Part shown: positions 1-7,654 of the stretch, piece by piece | Layout of the letters: each line of letters opens with the position of its first letter | How positions within the stretch are numbered: position 1 is the first letter of the stretch | NCBI GenBank assembly: GCA_002404865.1 | Contig: DHKP01000011.1 | Coordinates: forward strand, 11,723 to 75,722 | Direction: 5' to 3' | From: Caryophanales bacterium UBA4691 | Lineage (GTDB): Bacteria > Bacillota_I > Bacilli_A > RFN20 > CAG-826 | Length of the DNA stretch: 64,000 nucleotides | Made by a program: the position numbers and the translations under genes | Notes under the pieces: model-generated | Databases searched by the model: none | Told to the model about the DNA's origin: nothing | Seen by the model: the letters and a program-made list of their open reading frames with translations, nothing else

Positions 1-2124
1 TTCATCCGCTTCGGAGACACCGTCGTTTTATCGACTGCTTGCTGCTCCGACAATCCAAAGGAAGGGGATTTTTTCCCTCTTACCGTCGACTATATCGAAA
101 AACAATACGCCATTGGAAAGATTCCTCAATCTTTCCTTCGCCGAGAAGGAAGGCCAGACGAACACGGCATCTTAAGCGCCCGTCTTATCGACCGTCCAAT
201 TCGCCCTTTATTCGCAGAAGGCTTCCGCAATGAAGTTCAACTCGTCAATACGGTGATGAGCTGCGATCCAGATTATTCCCCCGAAATGACCGCTATGCTT
301 GGCTCTTCGCTAGCCCTTTGCATCAGTGATATTCCTTTTGATGGGCCTGTAGCTGGAGTCATCGTTGCTAGAGTCGATGGAAAATTCGTTATTGACCCAA
401 CCGCTAAAGAAAAAGAGCAAAGCGATATCAATTTGACTGTCGCCGGAACCAAAGACGCTATTATGATGGTGGAAGCTGGGGCGAAAGAAGTTCCAGAAGA
501 AGAGATGCTTGATGCCATTATGTTCGGTCATGAAGCGATCAAAAAACTTTGTGCCTTCCAAGAATCTATCATCAAAGAAATCGGTCGCGAAAAACGTCAA
601 ATCGATCTTTACGCGCCAGATATCGAAGTCAAAAAAGACATCGAAAACCGCATTGGTGAAAGAATGGTTAAGGCCATTTCTATCTTTGATAAGCTCGAAC
701 GTCAAGACGCAATCGATGCATTAAAGAACGAAATTCTTGAAGACTATGATTCCCACAAATACGAAAACGAAAAAGTCCACATGAAGACCATGATGATGGT
801 TAATGACATTCTCGAACAAATGGTCGCGAATGAAGTTCGCCGTCTTATTACCGAAGAAAAGATTCGTCCTGATGGCAGAAAAGTGGATGAAATCCGTCCG
901 CTAAACGCCCAAATCGATTTACTTCCTCGCGCCCATGGTAGCGCGATGTTCACTCGTGGGCAAACCCAAGTCATCTCTACAACGACTTTAGGGCCGCTTA
1001 GTGACGCTCAACTTATTGATAATCTCACTGGCGAATCCGAGAAGAGATTCATGCATCAATACAATTTCCCGCCTTATAGCGTTGGCGAGATCGGCCGTAT
1101 TGGCACTCCAGGTCGTAGAGAAATCGGACATGGCGCATTAGGAGAAAGAGCCCTTTCTTATGTTTTGCCAAGCGTCGAAGAATTCCCATACACCATTCGT
1201 ACGGTAGCCGATGTCGTTGAATCCAACGGTTCTAGCTCCCAAGCGTCGATTTGCGCTGGGTGTATGAGCTTGATGGCGGCTGGCGTTCCAATCAAAGGGA
1301 TTGTAAGCGGGATCGCCATGGGCTTAATTTCTAGTGGCCCATTCGATGGCAAACACCCTTATACCATCCTTACCGATATTCAAGGGTTAGAAGACCACTT
1401 CGGAGATATGGATTTTAAGTGCGCGGGAACCGAAAAAGGCTTAACCGCCCTTCAAATGGATATCAAGATACATGGTGTAACGCGCGAAGTTCTTAGCGAG
1501 GCTCTCGCACAAGCCAATAAAGCCCGTGCTGAGATTCGCGAAGTCCTTAAAGCAGCTATTCCTGAACCTCGCAAAGAAGTCAGCAAATACGCGCCGAAAA
1601 TGGTTCACTTCACCATTGATCCTGACAAGATTAGAGATGTTATTGGAACGGGTGGAAAAGTCATCAATGATATCATTGCCCAATGCGATAATGTTAAAAT
1701 CGATGTTGAAGATAGCGGCGATGTTACCATTTATCATGTCGATCGCGAGATGATTAATAAAGCGAAAGATATGATTGAAAATATCGTTCGCGAAGCAAAG
1801 GTCGGCGAAATTTATGAAGGCACCGTGACTCGCGTTGAAAATTATGGGGCATTCGTAAATCTATTCGGCGATACTGATGGGCTATGTCACGTATCTCGCC
1901 TTGATTGGAAATATGTTGAAGATGCGACAAAAGCCGTCAAAGTCGGTGACAAACTCAAAGTTGTCGTCATCGGCATTGAAGATGGCAAAGTCAAAGTTTC
2001 CCATCGTGAGTTCTTAGATAAACCCGCTGATTATGTCGAGCGTCCAGAACGCCCAAATAAACCAAATGGGTCCTTCCATGGAGGACATCGACGCGATGAC
2101 CACAAAGGTGGAAACCGTCACTAA
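1..2124 (+). CDS. pnp: Polyribonucleotide nucleotidyltransferase (PNPase), 5' end missing
   Basis: PNPase degrades RNA 3' to 5' by phosphorolysis and takes part in mRNA turnover in the cytoplasm. The reading frame is open from base 1, so about 707 residues are visible and the N-terminus lies outside the window; an internal ATG at 253 is not the real start. Domains in order are RNase PH domain 1 (with the conserved RPIRPLF motif near residue 65), the helical linker, RNase PH domain 2 starting at IRPDGRKVDEIRPL near residue 288, a KH domain with the GTGG loop near residue 550, and an S1 domain (GTVTRVENYGAFVNL) near 605-675. The end is a short basic/His-rich tail. A strong hairpin terminator follows directly. 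The family assignment is certain. Confidence 0.97.
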   Translation, partial: FIRFGDTVVLSTACCSDNPKEGDFFPLTVDYIEKQYAIGKIPQSFLRREGRPDEHGILSARLIDRPIRPLFAEGFRNEVQLVNTVMSCDPDYSPEMTAMLGSSLALCISDIPFDGPVAGVIVARVDGKFVIDPTAKEKEQSDINLTVAGTKDAIMMVEAGAKEVPEEEMLDAIMFGHEAIKKLCAFQESIIKEIGREKRQIDLYAPDIEVKKDIENRIGERMVKAISIFDKLERQDAIDALKNEILEDYDSHKYENEKVHMKTMMMVNDILEQMVANEVRRLITEEKIRPDGRKVDEIRPLNAQIDLLPRAHGSAMFTRGQTQVISTTTLGPLSDAQLIDNLTGESEKRFMHQYNFPPYSVGEIGRIGTPGRREIGHGALGERALSYVLPSVEEFPYTIRTVADVVESNGSSSQASICAGCMSLMAAGVPIKGIVSGIAMGLISSGPFDGKHPYTILTDIQGLEDHFGDMDFKCAGTEKGLTALQMDIKIHGVTREVLSEALAQANKARAEIREVLKAAIPEPRKEVSKYAPKMVHFTIDPDKIRDVIGTGGKVINDIIAQCDNVKIDVEDSGDVTIYHVDREMINKAKDMIENIVREAKVGEIYEGTVTRVENYGAFVNLFGDTDGLCHVSRLDWKYVEDATKAVKVGDKLKVVVIGIEDGKVKVSHREFLDKPADYVERPERPNKPNGSFHGGHRRDDHKGGNRH

Positions 2125-2132
2125 TCCTTAAT

Positions 2133-2179
2133 AAAAGCGAGCAAGAGCGGAAAGGAATTTCCTTCTTCTCGCTTTTTTC
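2133..2179 (+). terminator. Rho-independent terminator after pnp
   Basis: AAAAGCGAG (2133-2141) pairs with CTCGCTTTT (2168-2176), with an inner GGAAAGG/CCTTC-type extension, and the stem ends in a T-run. It lies eight bases after the pnp stop. Confidence 0.85.
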
Positions 2180-2229
2180 TATTTATGAAGGAAAATAGGC
2201 GTGTGTTTTCGCCTACTTTTACGAATTTG

Positions 2230-2238
2230 TGCTATCAT
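2230..2238 (+). promoter_or_regulatory. Extended -10 promoter of the GlpA-like operon (leaderless start)
   Basis: TGC followed by TATCAT (2233-2238) forms an extended -10 element. Only eight bases separate it from the ATG at 2247, so transcription should begin at or within a base or two of the start codon. No Shine-Dalgarno sequence is present between them. Confidence 0.6.
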
Positions 2239-2246
2239 TTTAGCGT

Positions 2247-3686
2247 ATGAAAGATGTAATCATTATCGGTGCGGGTGCCGTTGGGGCTTTTATTGCTCGA
2301 AGTTTATCACGTTACCACGCTTCCGTTCTCGTTTTGGAGAAAGAAAACGATGTATGTGACGTTACGAGCATGGCTAATAGCGCGATCGCCCATAGCGGGT
2401 ATGACCCTCTCCCCAATACCAAAAAAGCAAAATTTAATGTTTTAGGAAACCGCATGATGAAAGAAGTCTGCAAGGATCTTGATGTCCCTTTTAGTGAGTG
2501 CGGAACATTAACCGTCGCTTTGGAAGAGAAACAGCTTCCTTTACTGAAAGAACTTCAAGAGCGCGGCGCTAAGAATAATGTTCCTACGAAACTATTAACG
2601 AGCGAAGAAGTAAAGAAAATGGAACCAAACATTAACCCTCTTGCTAAAGGGGGGTTACTTTGCCCAACCGGCGGGATAGTCAATCCGTTTTTGCTTGTTA
2701 CTCATGCGCTTGAAAATGCGCTCGATAACGGTGTTGAACTTGCTTTAAACGAAGAAGTAACTTCTATTTCTTATATCGATGGACATTTCTTAGTTAAAAC
2801 GAAAAAGCACGAATACGAAAGCAAAGTGGTGATTAACGCATCAGGCTTGCATAGCGATGATATCGCTAGAATGATCGAGCCCATATCTTGGAGCATTCAT
2901 CCTAGAAAAGGCGAATACTATGTTCTTGATCATTTTGCTCTCGGACTAGTAAACCATGTTCTTTTCCCTCTCCCTAGTGAAAAAGGGAAAGGAATCCTTG
3001 TGACGATGACCACTTCTGGGAATGTTCTTATTGGACCGAGCAGTGAGTGGGTTGACGATAAAGAGGATACTTCCACCGACACTTCGACGCTTCTTGCCGT
3101 GAAAGAGGGAGCTAAAAATTTAGTGCCTTCGATTCCTTTTGGAGAACAGATTCGGGTTTATAGTGGGCTTAGAGCGACGCCTTCTACTCATGATTTCATC
3201 ATTGAACCGAGCAAAAAATACCCTAGTTTCATCAATGTCGCGGGCATAGAAAGCCCTGGGCTAGTCTCTAGTCCAGCGATTGGGGAATACGTTGTTGAAG
3301 AACTAGTCAAAAAAGTGTTGGTACTAAAAGGAAAAAACAACTATCGAAAAGCAGTAAGGCCTTACTTTAGACCGCAATATATGAGCATTTTGAATCGCAA
3401 TAAATTAATTCATGAAAATCCTCATTTCGGCAAGATTATCTGCAATTGCGAAAAAGTATCTTTAGGAGAAATCGAAGACGTTCTCTCTAGAAGCGTTCCT
3501 ACCAATAGCATCAAAGCTTTAAAGAAGCGCACCCGCGCCGGGTTTGGAAAATGCCAAGGGGGATTTTGCCAGCCGCTTGTTTTAGAGATTTTAGCCAAGC
3601 ACAAGGGTATCTCGCCTTTGGAAGTTCTTTATGATGGAGAGGGGAGCGAAATTCTCCTTAGCGAAGTCAAGAAGGGGGCTAAATGA
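2247..3686 (+). CDS. FAD-dependent oxidoreductase with BFD-like [2Fe-2S] domain (GlpA-like)
   Basis: A 479-residue FAD enzyme of the glycerol-3-phosphate dehydrogenase / L-2-hydroxyglutarate oxidase type. The N-terminus carries a dinucleotide-binding GAGAVGAFIAR motif near residue 8. The C-terminus has a BFD-like iron-sulphur domain with Cys399-x-Cys401 and Cys436-x4-Cys441. It is the first gene of a tightly coupled trio: it overlaps the next gene by four bases (ATGA at 3683), and a DUF1667 protein follows. This trio is common in anaerobic Firmicutes and is usually annotated as an anaerobic glycerol-3-phosphate dehydrogenase, by analogy with GlpABC. The substrate is therefore an inference; the fold and cofactors are well supported. 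Transcription appears leaderless. Confidence 0.88.
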   Translation: MKDVIIIGAGAVGAFIARSLSRYHASVLVLEKENDVCDVTSMANSAIAHSGYDPLPNTKKAKFNVLGNRMMKEVCKDLDVPFSECGTLTVALEEKQLPLLKELQERGAKNNVPTKLLTSEEVKKMEPNINPLAKGGLLCPTGGIVNPFLLVTHALENALDNGVELALNEEVTSISYIDGHFLVKTKKHEYESKVVINASGLHSDDIARMIEPISWSIHPRKGEYYVLDHFALGLVNHVLFPLPSEKGKGILVTMTTSGNVLIGPSSEWVDDKEDTSTDTSTLLAVKEGAKNLVPSIPFGEQIRVYSGLRATPSTHDFIIEPSKKYPSFINVAGIESPGLVSSPAIGEYVVEELVKKVLVLKGKNNYRKAVRPYFRPQYMSILNRNKLIHENPHFGKIICNCEKVSLGEIEDVLSRSVPTNSIKALKKRTRAGFGKCQGGFCQPLVLEILAKHKGISPLEVLYDGEGSEILLSEVKKGAK

Positions 3687-4945
3687 TGGTGAAGAAAGAT
3701 TTGGTCATCGTTGGGGGAGGTAGCGCTGGGTTAGCGGCAGCGGTTGGCGCTTACGATAATGGAATCCGCGATATCTTAATCATAGAAAAGTTGCCTTTTT
3801 TAGGTGGAATCTTAAACCAATGCATCCATAATGGCTTTGGGTTAACGGAATTCAAAGAAGAACTGACCGGTCCAGAATTTGCCTCGCGTTTTATCAAGCA
3901 AGTCGAGGATAGGCATATTGATTATCGCTTAGAAAGCACGGTGATTAACATCTCAAAAGACAAAATCGTAACCTACACAAACGAAAAAGAAGGAGCGGTT
4001 ACTCTTGAAGCCAAAGCCATCATCATGGCCACGGGTTGCTACGAAAGGAATGCTGGAGCAATCGCTATCCCTGGAACTCGTCCAGCTGGAGTTTTTACGG
4101 CTGGACAAGCGCAGCTTTTTCTTAACGAATATGGGTATTTAGTGGGCAAAAGAGTTTTCATTCTTGGCTCTGGCGATATTGGCTTAATCATGGCTAGACG
4201 CTTGACTCTAGAAGGAGCGAAAGTATTAGGCGTTGCGGAAATTTGTCCTTGGAGCAACGGCCTTAACCGCAACATGGTGCAATGCCTTTATGATTTTTCG
4301 ATTCCTTTATTTTTGTCGCATACGGTTAGTAAAATCATCGGCAAAAATCGCGTTGAAGCCGTCTTCGTCAGCAAAGTCGATTCCTCCTTTAAGCCGATCA
4401 AAGGCACGGAAAAACGCTTCGATGTGGATACGCTTATTTTGTCGATTGGCTTAATTCCGAATAACAATTTATTGAGCAATATCTCTATTCCTATAGGAAG
4501 AAACAAAGGCGCGGTTGTCGACACAAATTACGAGACCCCTCTAGAGGGAGTCTTCAGCTGTGGCAACGCTCTTCACGTCCATGACTTAGTCGATAATGTC
4601 GTAAGCGAAGCTAAAGAAGCGGGAAGAATGGCGAGCAAATACATTCAAGGCTCATTAACCCGTAAGGAAAAACCGACGAATATTTTTGCGGGAGATGGAA
4701 TTGGATATGTCGTTCCTTCCTTGCTTGATTTTGGTAACGCTAGCGAGAAGATTACCTTTAAATTCCGGGTCAAAGAGCCTTCCAAAAACGTCTATATCGA
4801 TTACTATAGCGGCGATAAACTCGTGAAAAGCGTTTTCAGACCCGTGATTATCCCTAGCGAAATGGAAATTGCGAAGCTTCCGAAGGAATTATTTCTAAAA
4901 GGGAATGATATTACGATTTCTTTACGCAAAAAGGAGGCGAAATAA
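3683..4945 (+). CDS. FAD/NAD(P)-dependent oxidoreductase, second subunit of the GlpA-like complex
   Basis: A 420-residue pyridine-nucleotide-disulphide-oxidoreductase-type flavoprotein. It has an N-terminal GGGSAGLAAA FAD motif, a central second dinucleotide-binding motif (ILGSGDIGLIMARR, around residue 158) and a C-terminal GVFSCGNALHVHDLVDNV motif that closes the FAD site. It starts inside the stop of the upstream flavoprotein (ATGA) and its TAA shares a base with the ATG of the DUF1667 gene, so the three proteins are probably made in equal amounts as a complex. It likely passes electrons from the partner flavoprotein to NAD(P) or another acceptor. The precise acceptor cannot be read from sequence. 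Confidence 0.85.
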   Translation: MMVKKDLVIVGGGSAGLAAAVGAYDNGIRDILIIEKLPFLGGILNQCIHNGFGLTEFKEELTGPEFASRFIKQVEDRHIDYRLESTVINISKDKIVTYTNEKEGAVTLEAKAIIMATGCYERNAGAIAIPGTRPAGVFTAGQAQLFLNEYGYLVGKRVFILGSGDIGLIMARRLTLEGAKVLGVAEICPWSNGLNRNMVQCLYDFSIPLFLSHTVSKIIGKNRVEAVFVSKVDSSFKPIKGTEKRFDVDTLILSIGLIPNNNLLSNISIPIGRNKGAVVDTNYETPLEGVFSCGNALHVHDLVDNVVSEAKEAGRMASKYIQGSLTRKEKPTNIFAGDGIGYVVPSLLDFGNASEKITFKFRVKEPSKNVYIDYYSGDKLVKSVFRPVIIPSEMEIAKLPKELFLKGNDITISLRKKEAK

Positions 4946-5298
4946 TGAAAACTGAACTCATTTGCATTTGCTGTCCTAGAGGGTGCCATTTAACAGTTGA
5001 CGACGGCACGGATTCCGTTACAGGCAATTTTTGCCCACGTGGCGCAAAATACGGCTTGCAAGAAGTGAAGAATCCTACTCGTGTTATCACATCCACGGTG
5101 CGAATTGGAGGGAGTGACCTCCCTATGTGCCCCGTAAAGAGCGCCTCCCCAATCCCAAAAGGAAAATTGTTCCTTGCGATGAAAGAAATTAATCAAATTC
5201 GTCTTGTTGCGCCGGTTCATATTGGGGATGTCGTCAAAGAAGATTTGGCGGGAAGCGGCATTAACTTAGTGGCAACTAGGAATATGGAAAGGAAATAA
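4945..5298 (+). CDS. DUF1667 protein (small cysteine-rich partner of the GlpA-like oxidoreductases)
   Basis: A 117-residue protein with the cysteine motifs typical of DUF1667: Cys7-x-Cys9-Cys10-x3-Cys14 near the N-terminus, Cys30 in GNFCPRG, and a later PMCPVKS cysteine, followed by the conserved PVHIGDVV region. The family is found almost only as the third gene after a GlpA-like and a GlpB-like flavoprotein, as here. The cysteines suggest a metal or iron-sulphur site, but the biochemical role is not known. The start shares its A with the TAA of the preceding gene. Confidence 0.88.
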   Translation: MKTELICICCPRGCHLTVDDGTDSVTGNFCPRGAKYGLQEVKNPTRVITSTVRIGGSDLPMCPVKSASPIPKGKLFLAMKEINQIRLVAPVHIGDVVKEDLAGSGINLVATRNMERK

Positions 5299-5301
5299 AG
5301 C

Positions 5302-5841
5302 ATGAAAATACTCGTTCTCAGCGATATCCACGGACGCAAACTCGTGATGGAAAAAATATTAGAGATTATCGGAAAAGAAAAACCAGATGAATTCTTTTTC
5401 CTTGGCGATTATTTATATAATGGTCCTCGAAATGGCGTCCCCTCTGATTATGACGGCTTAGCGGTAGCCGATATGCTTCGCCCTTTATTAAAAAAGGCTA
5501 TTTTTGTGAAAGGAAATTGCGACGCGGATGTTGATGAGATGGTGTTAGAGACGAAATTAGCTAGACGCGCTTGCGTTTTTCGAAACGGGAGGCGCTCGGT
5601 TTTGGTGCATGGAGATGACGTTGATCCAATGTTTTTAGATCTCCAAGAAGGGGATATCCTTTTTTCTGGGCATACCCATATTCAAGTTCTTAAAGAAGAA
5701 AAAGGCATCACTTATCTAAATCCTGGCAGCCCTTCTTTCCCAAAAGGCGGCAATGAAGCTAGCTACGCCGTCTTTACTGAAAAAGGGATTGCGATTCATA
5801 GACTTATAGATTCTTCGGTAATCGCTTCCATGGATTTCTAA
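5302..5841 (+). CDS. YfcE-family metallophosphoesterase
   Basis: A 179-residue calcineurin-like phosphoesterase of the YfcE type. The metal-binding motifs are complete: SDIHG near residue 8, LGDYLYNGP near 47, KGNCDADVD near 75, LVHGDD near 107 and SGHTHI near 125. It starts three bases after the DUF1667 stop with a GGAAA-type ribosome site, so it may be co-transcribed with the oxidoreductase trio. Family members hydrolyse phosphodiesters in vitro; the natural substrate is unknown. A second member of the family is present in this window at 29328. Confidence 0.87.
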   Translation: MKILVLSDIHGRKLVMEKILEIIGKEKPDEFFFLGDYLYNGPRNGVPSDYDGLAVADMLRPLLKKAIFVKGNCDADVDEMVLETKLARRACVFRNGRRSVLVHGDDVDPMFLDLQEGDILFSGHTHIQVLKEEKGITYLNPGSPSFPKGGNEASYAVFTEKGIAIHRLIDSSVIASMDF

Positions 5842-5918
5842 GAGGTTTCTTCTACATTTTGTTTTTATTTTCTTCTATACTTAGGGAAACTTGACTTTTC
5901 ATACTTTGGAGAAACTTT

Positions 5919-7592
5919 ATGAACGATAAAATTCGTATCTTTGCCCTTGGGGGATTGGATGAAGATGGCAAAAATTGCACGGTTGTAGAAATTAACCGCG
6001 ATATTTTTGTCATTGATTGCGGAGTGAAATATCCGGACAAAAATATGCCTGGTATTGACTATGTCATCGCGGATTTCAGTTATTTAAAGGAAAACAAAGA
6101 CCGTGTGAAAGCTTATTTTTTATTGCATGGCCATGAAGACCAAATGGGCGCTTTAGCATATCTATGGGATGATGTTCCCGCTCCCATCTATGGTTCACAA
6201 GTAACCCTTACGATGTTCCGCATTTTTACGAAAAACATCGGGAAAAACCCTAATCGTTACCAGATGCAATTCGTGAAGCCCACAAGTTCCTTCTTCGTTG
6301 CAGGTCATGGTATTTCTTTCTTCCAAACCGCGCACAATATCGCCCAAAGTAGTGGGATTGCTATTGCAACAAGCTATGGGAATATCGTTATTACTGGCGA
6401 TTTTGTCGTTGAGAATAACGCGAACAAAAATTATCTTCACGACCTACAAGCCATCGCTCGTATTAGCGAAAAGCCGACACTTGTCCTCATGAACGAATCC
6501 GTCTATGCGGGAAAAAGCGGATATACGGCGCCTAATTACAAATTGTCTCGCCTTATCGAACGTGATGTTAAAGACGCGGAAGGAAGATTGTTCATCGCTT
6601 TGTTCAATACGAATTTCTATAACATTGATGAAGTTATTTCTTTAGCGATTGCCTCTAGAAAGAAAATCATTCCTTACGATGAGGAAACTAAGAGTACGAT
6701 TGAAGCGATGCAAAGCTGCGGACAACTCATTATCCCAAGAGAAAACTACGCCTCAATCGACGATATCAATCGCCTTAGGGCGGTGGATATCTTGGTTTTG
6801 GTTCTCGGAAGTGGTACAAAGCTTTATAACAAAATCGCTTTGCTCGCTGCTAAAGAGAACGAAAATCGTCAAATCGTTCTTTCGAACTCCGATACCTTTA
6901 TTTTTGCTTGTCCCGCGAATGACAACACTGAAATCGAAGCAACGGATGCACTTGATGAATGCTATCGCACTGGTTGCCACGTAATTGGTATTAAGAAGAA
7001 AGAATTCCTCAAGATGCACGCTAGCGAAGAAGATCTCAAGATGATGATTTCTTTATTTAAGCCAAAATATTACATCCCAATGAAAGGTTATTACAAAGAT
7101 CTTCTTGATAACGCAGAAGTAGCTCTTTCGATGGGGATTAACTTAAATCACAGCAATGTCTTCCTATTAGAAAACGGCTTAAGCTGGCTTTATGACGAAA
7201 AAGGTGCCCATCTATTAGACGAAAAGATTCCGCACGGCGACATCATGATTGACGGAATTGGTGTGGGAGACGTGCAAGACGCCGTTATTGCTGACCGTCA
7301 AAAGCTTGCGGAAGGCGTTGTTGTTTTGTCTTTGGCCATTTCAAAATCCTCTCACCGGATTGTCGCTGGGCCCGATGTCCAATTAAAAGGTCTTACGACG
7401 AATCGCGATAGCGAAATCGTCACCAAAGAATTAAGCCAAGTATTTGTTAGCAGCGTTGAATCGCATTTGAATGACGCTCATTACGATTTGGCTCTGATTC
7501 GACAAGATGTGTATGAAAAATGCTTGCGCTCTATCCGTAGAGAAACTGGAAAAGAGCCGATGGTTTTGCCATTAATCATTGAACTTGCCTAA
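5919..7592 (+). CDS. Ribonuclease J family protein with degenerate active site (RNase J2-like)
   Basis: A 557-residue metallo-beta-lactamase/beta-CASP protein aligned over its full length with RNase J. The opening IRIFALGGLDEDGKNCTVVE and the MBL core are clear. Several catalytic positions differ from active RNase J: the HxHxDH metal motif reads HGHEDQ (His70, His72, Asp74, but Gln75); the DSTN-type motif reads NESVY near residue 192; NHSIPDS reads AHNIAQS (138-144); and the late PVHG motif reads PMKG (Lys389 in place of His). His139, Asp161 and His367 remain. This resembles RNase J2 of Bacillus, which has low activity and works with J1. It could be a J2-like subunit or a scaffold. A GGAG ribosome site precedes the ATG. 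Confidence 0.85.
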   Translation: MNDKIRIFALGGLDEDGKNCTVVEINRDIFVIDCGVKYPDKNMPGIDYVIADFSYLKENKDRVKAYFLLHGHEDQMGALAYLWDDVPAPIYGSQVTLTMFRIFTKNIGKNPNRYQMQFVKPTSSFFVAGHGISFFQTAHNIAQSSGIAIATSYGNIVITGDFVVENNANKNYLHDLQAIARISEKPTLVLMNESVYAGKSGYTAPNYKLSRLIERDVKDAEGRLFIALFNTNFYNIDEVISLAIASRKKIIPYDEETKSTIEAMQSCGQLIIPRENYASIDDINRLRAVDILVLVLGSGTKLYNKIALLAAKENENRQIVLSNSDTFIFACPANDNTEIEATDALDECYRTGCHVIGIKKKEFLKMHASEEDLKMMISLFKPKYYIPMKGYYKDLLDNAEVALSMGINLNHSNVFLLENGLSWLYDEKGAHLLDEKIPHGDIMIDGIGVGDVQDAVIADRQKLAEGVVVLSLAISKSSHRIVAGPDVQLKGLTTNRDSEIVTKELSQVFVSSVESHLNDAHYDLALIRQDVYEKCLRSIRRETGKEPMVLPLIIELA

Positions 7593-7640
7593 GAAGAAAA
7601 CTGACTTAAAAAAAGTAAGCTAGTCAAATCTATTTTTGCT

Positions 7641-7646
7641 TATAAT
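7641..7646 (+). promoter_or_regulatory. -10 box of ftsK, eight bases from the ATG
   Basis: A perfect TATAAT followed by eight bases and then the ftsK ATG at 7655. No ribosome site lies in the short gap, so the mRNA is probably leaderless. Confidence 0.6.
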
Positions 7647-7654
7647 ATTCCTCG

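Noticed and set aside
39..233. Open frame of 64 codons overlapping the 5' part of pnp
   Set aside because: It is a shadow of the PNPase frame, which is open from base 1 and clearly encodes the conserved N-terminal domain.
7593..7630. Possible terminator after the RNase J gene
   Set aside because: Only a poor GACTT/AAGT-type pairing around an A-run is present, without a proper T-run.
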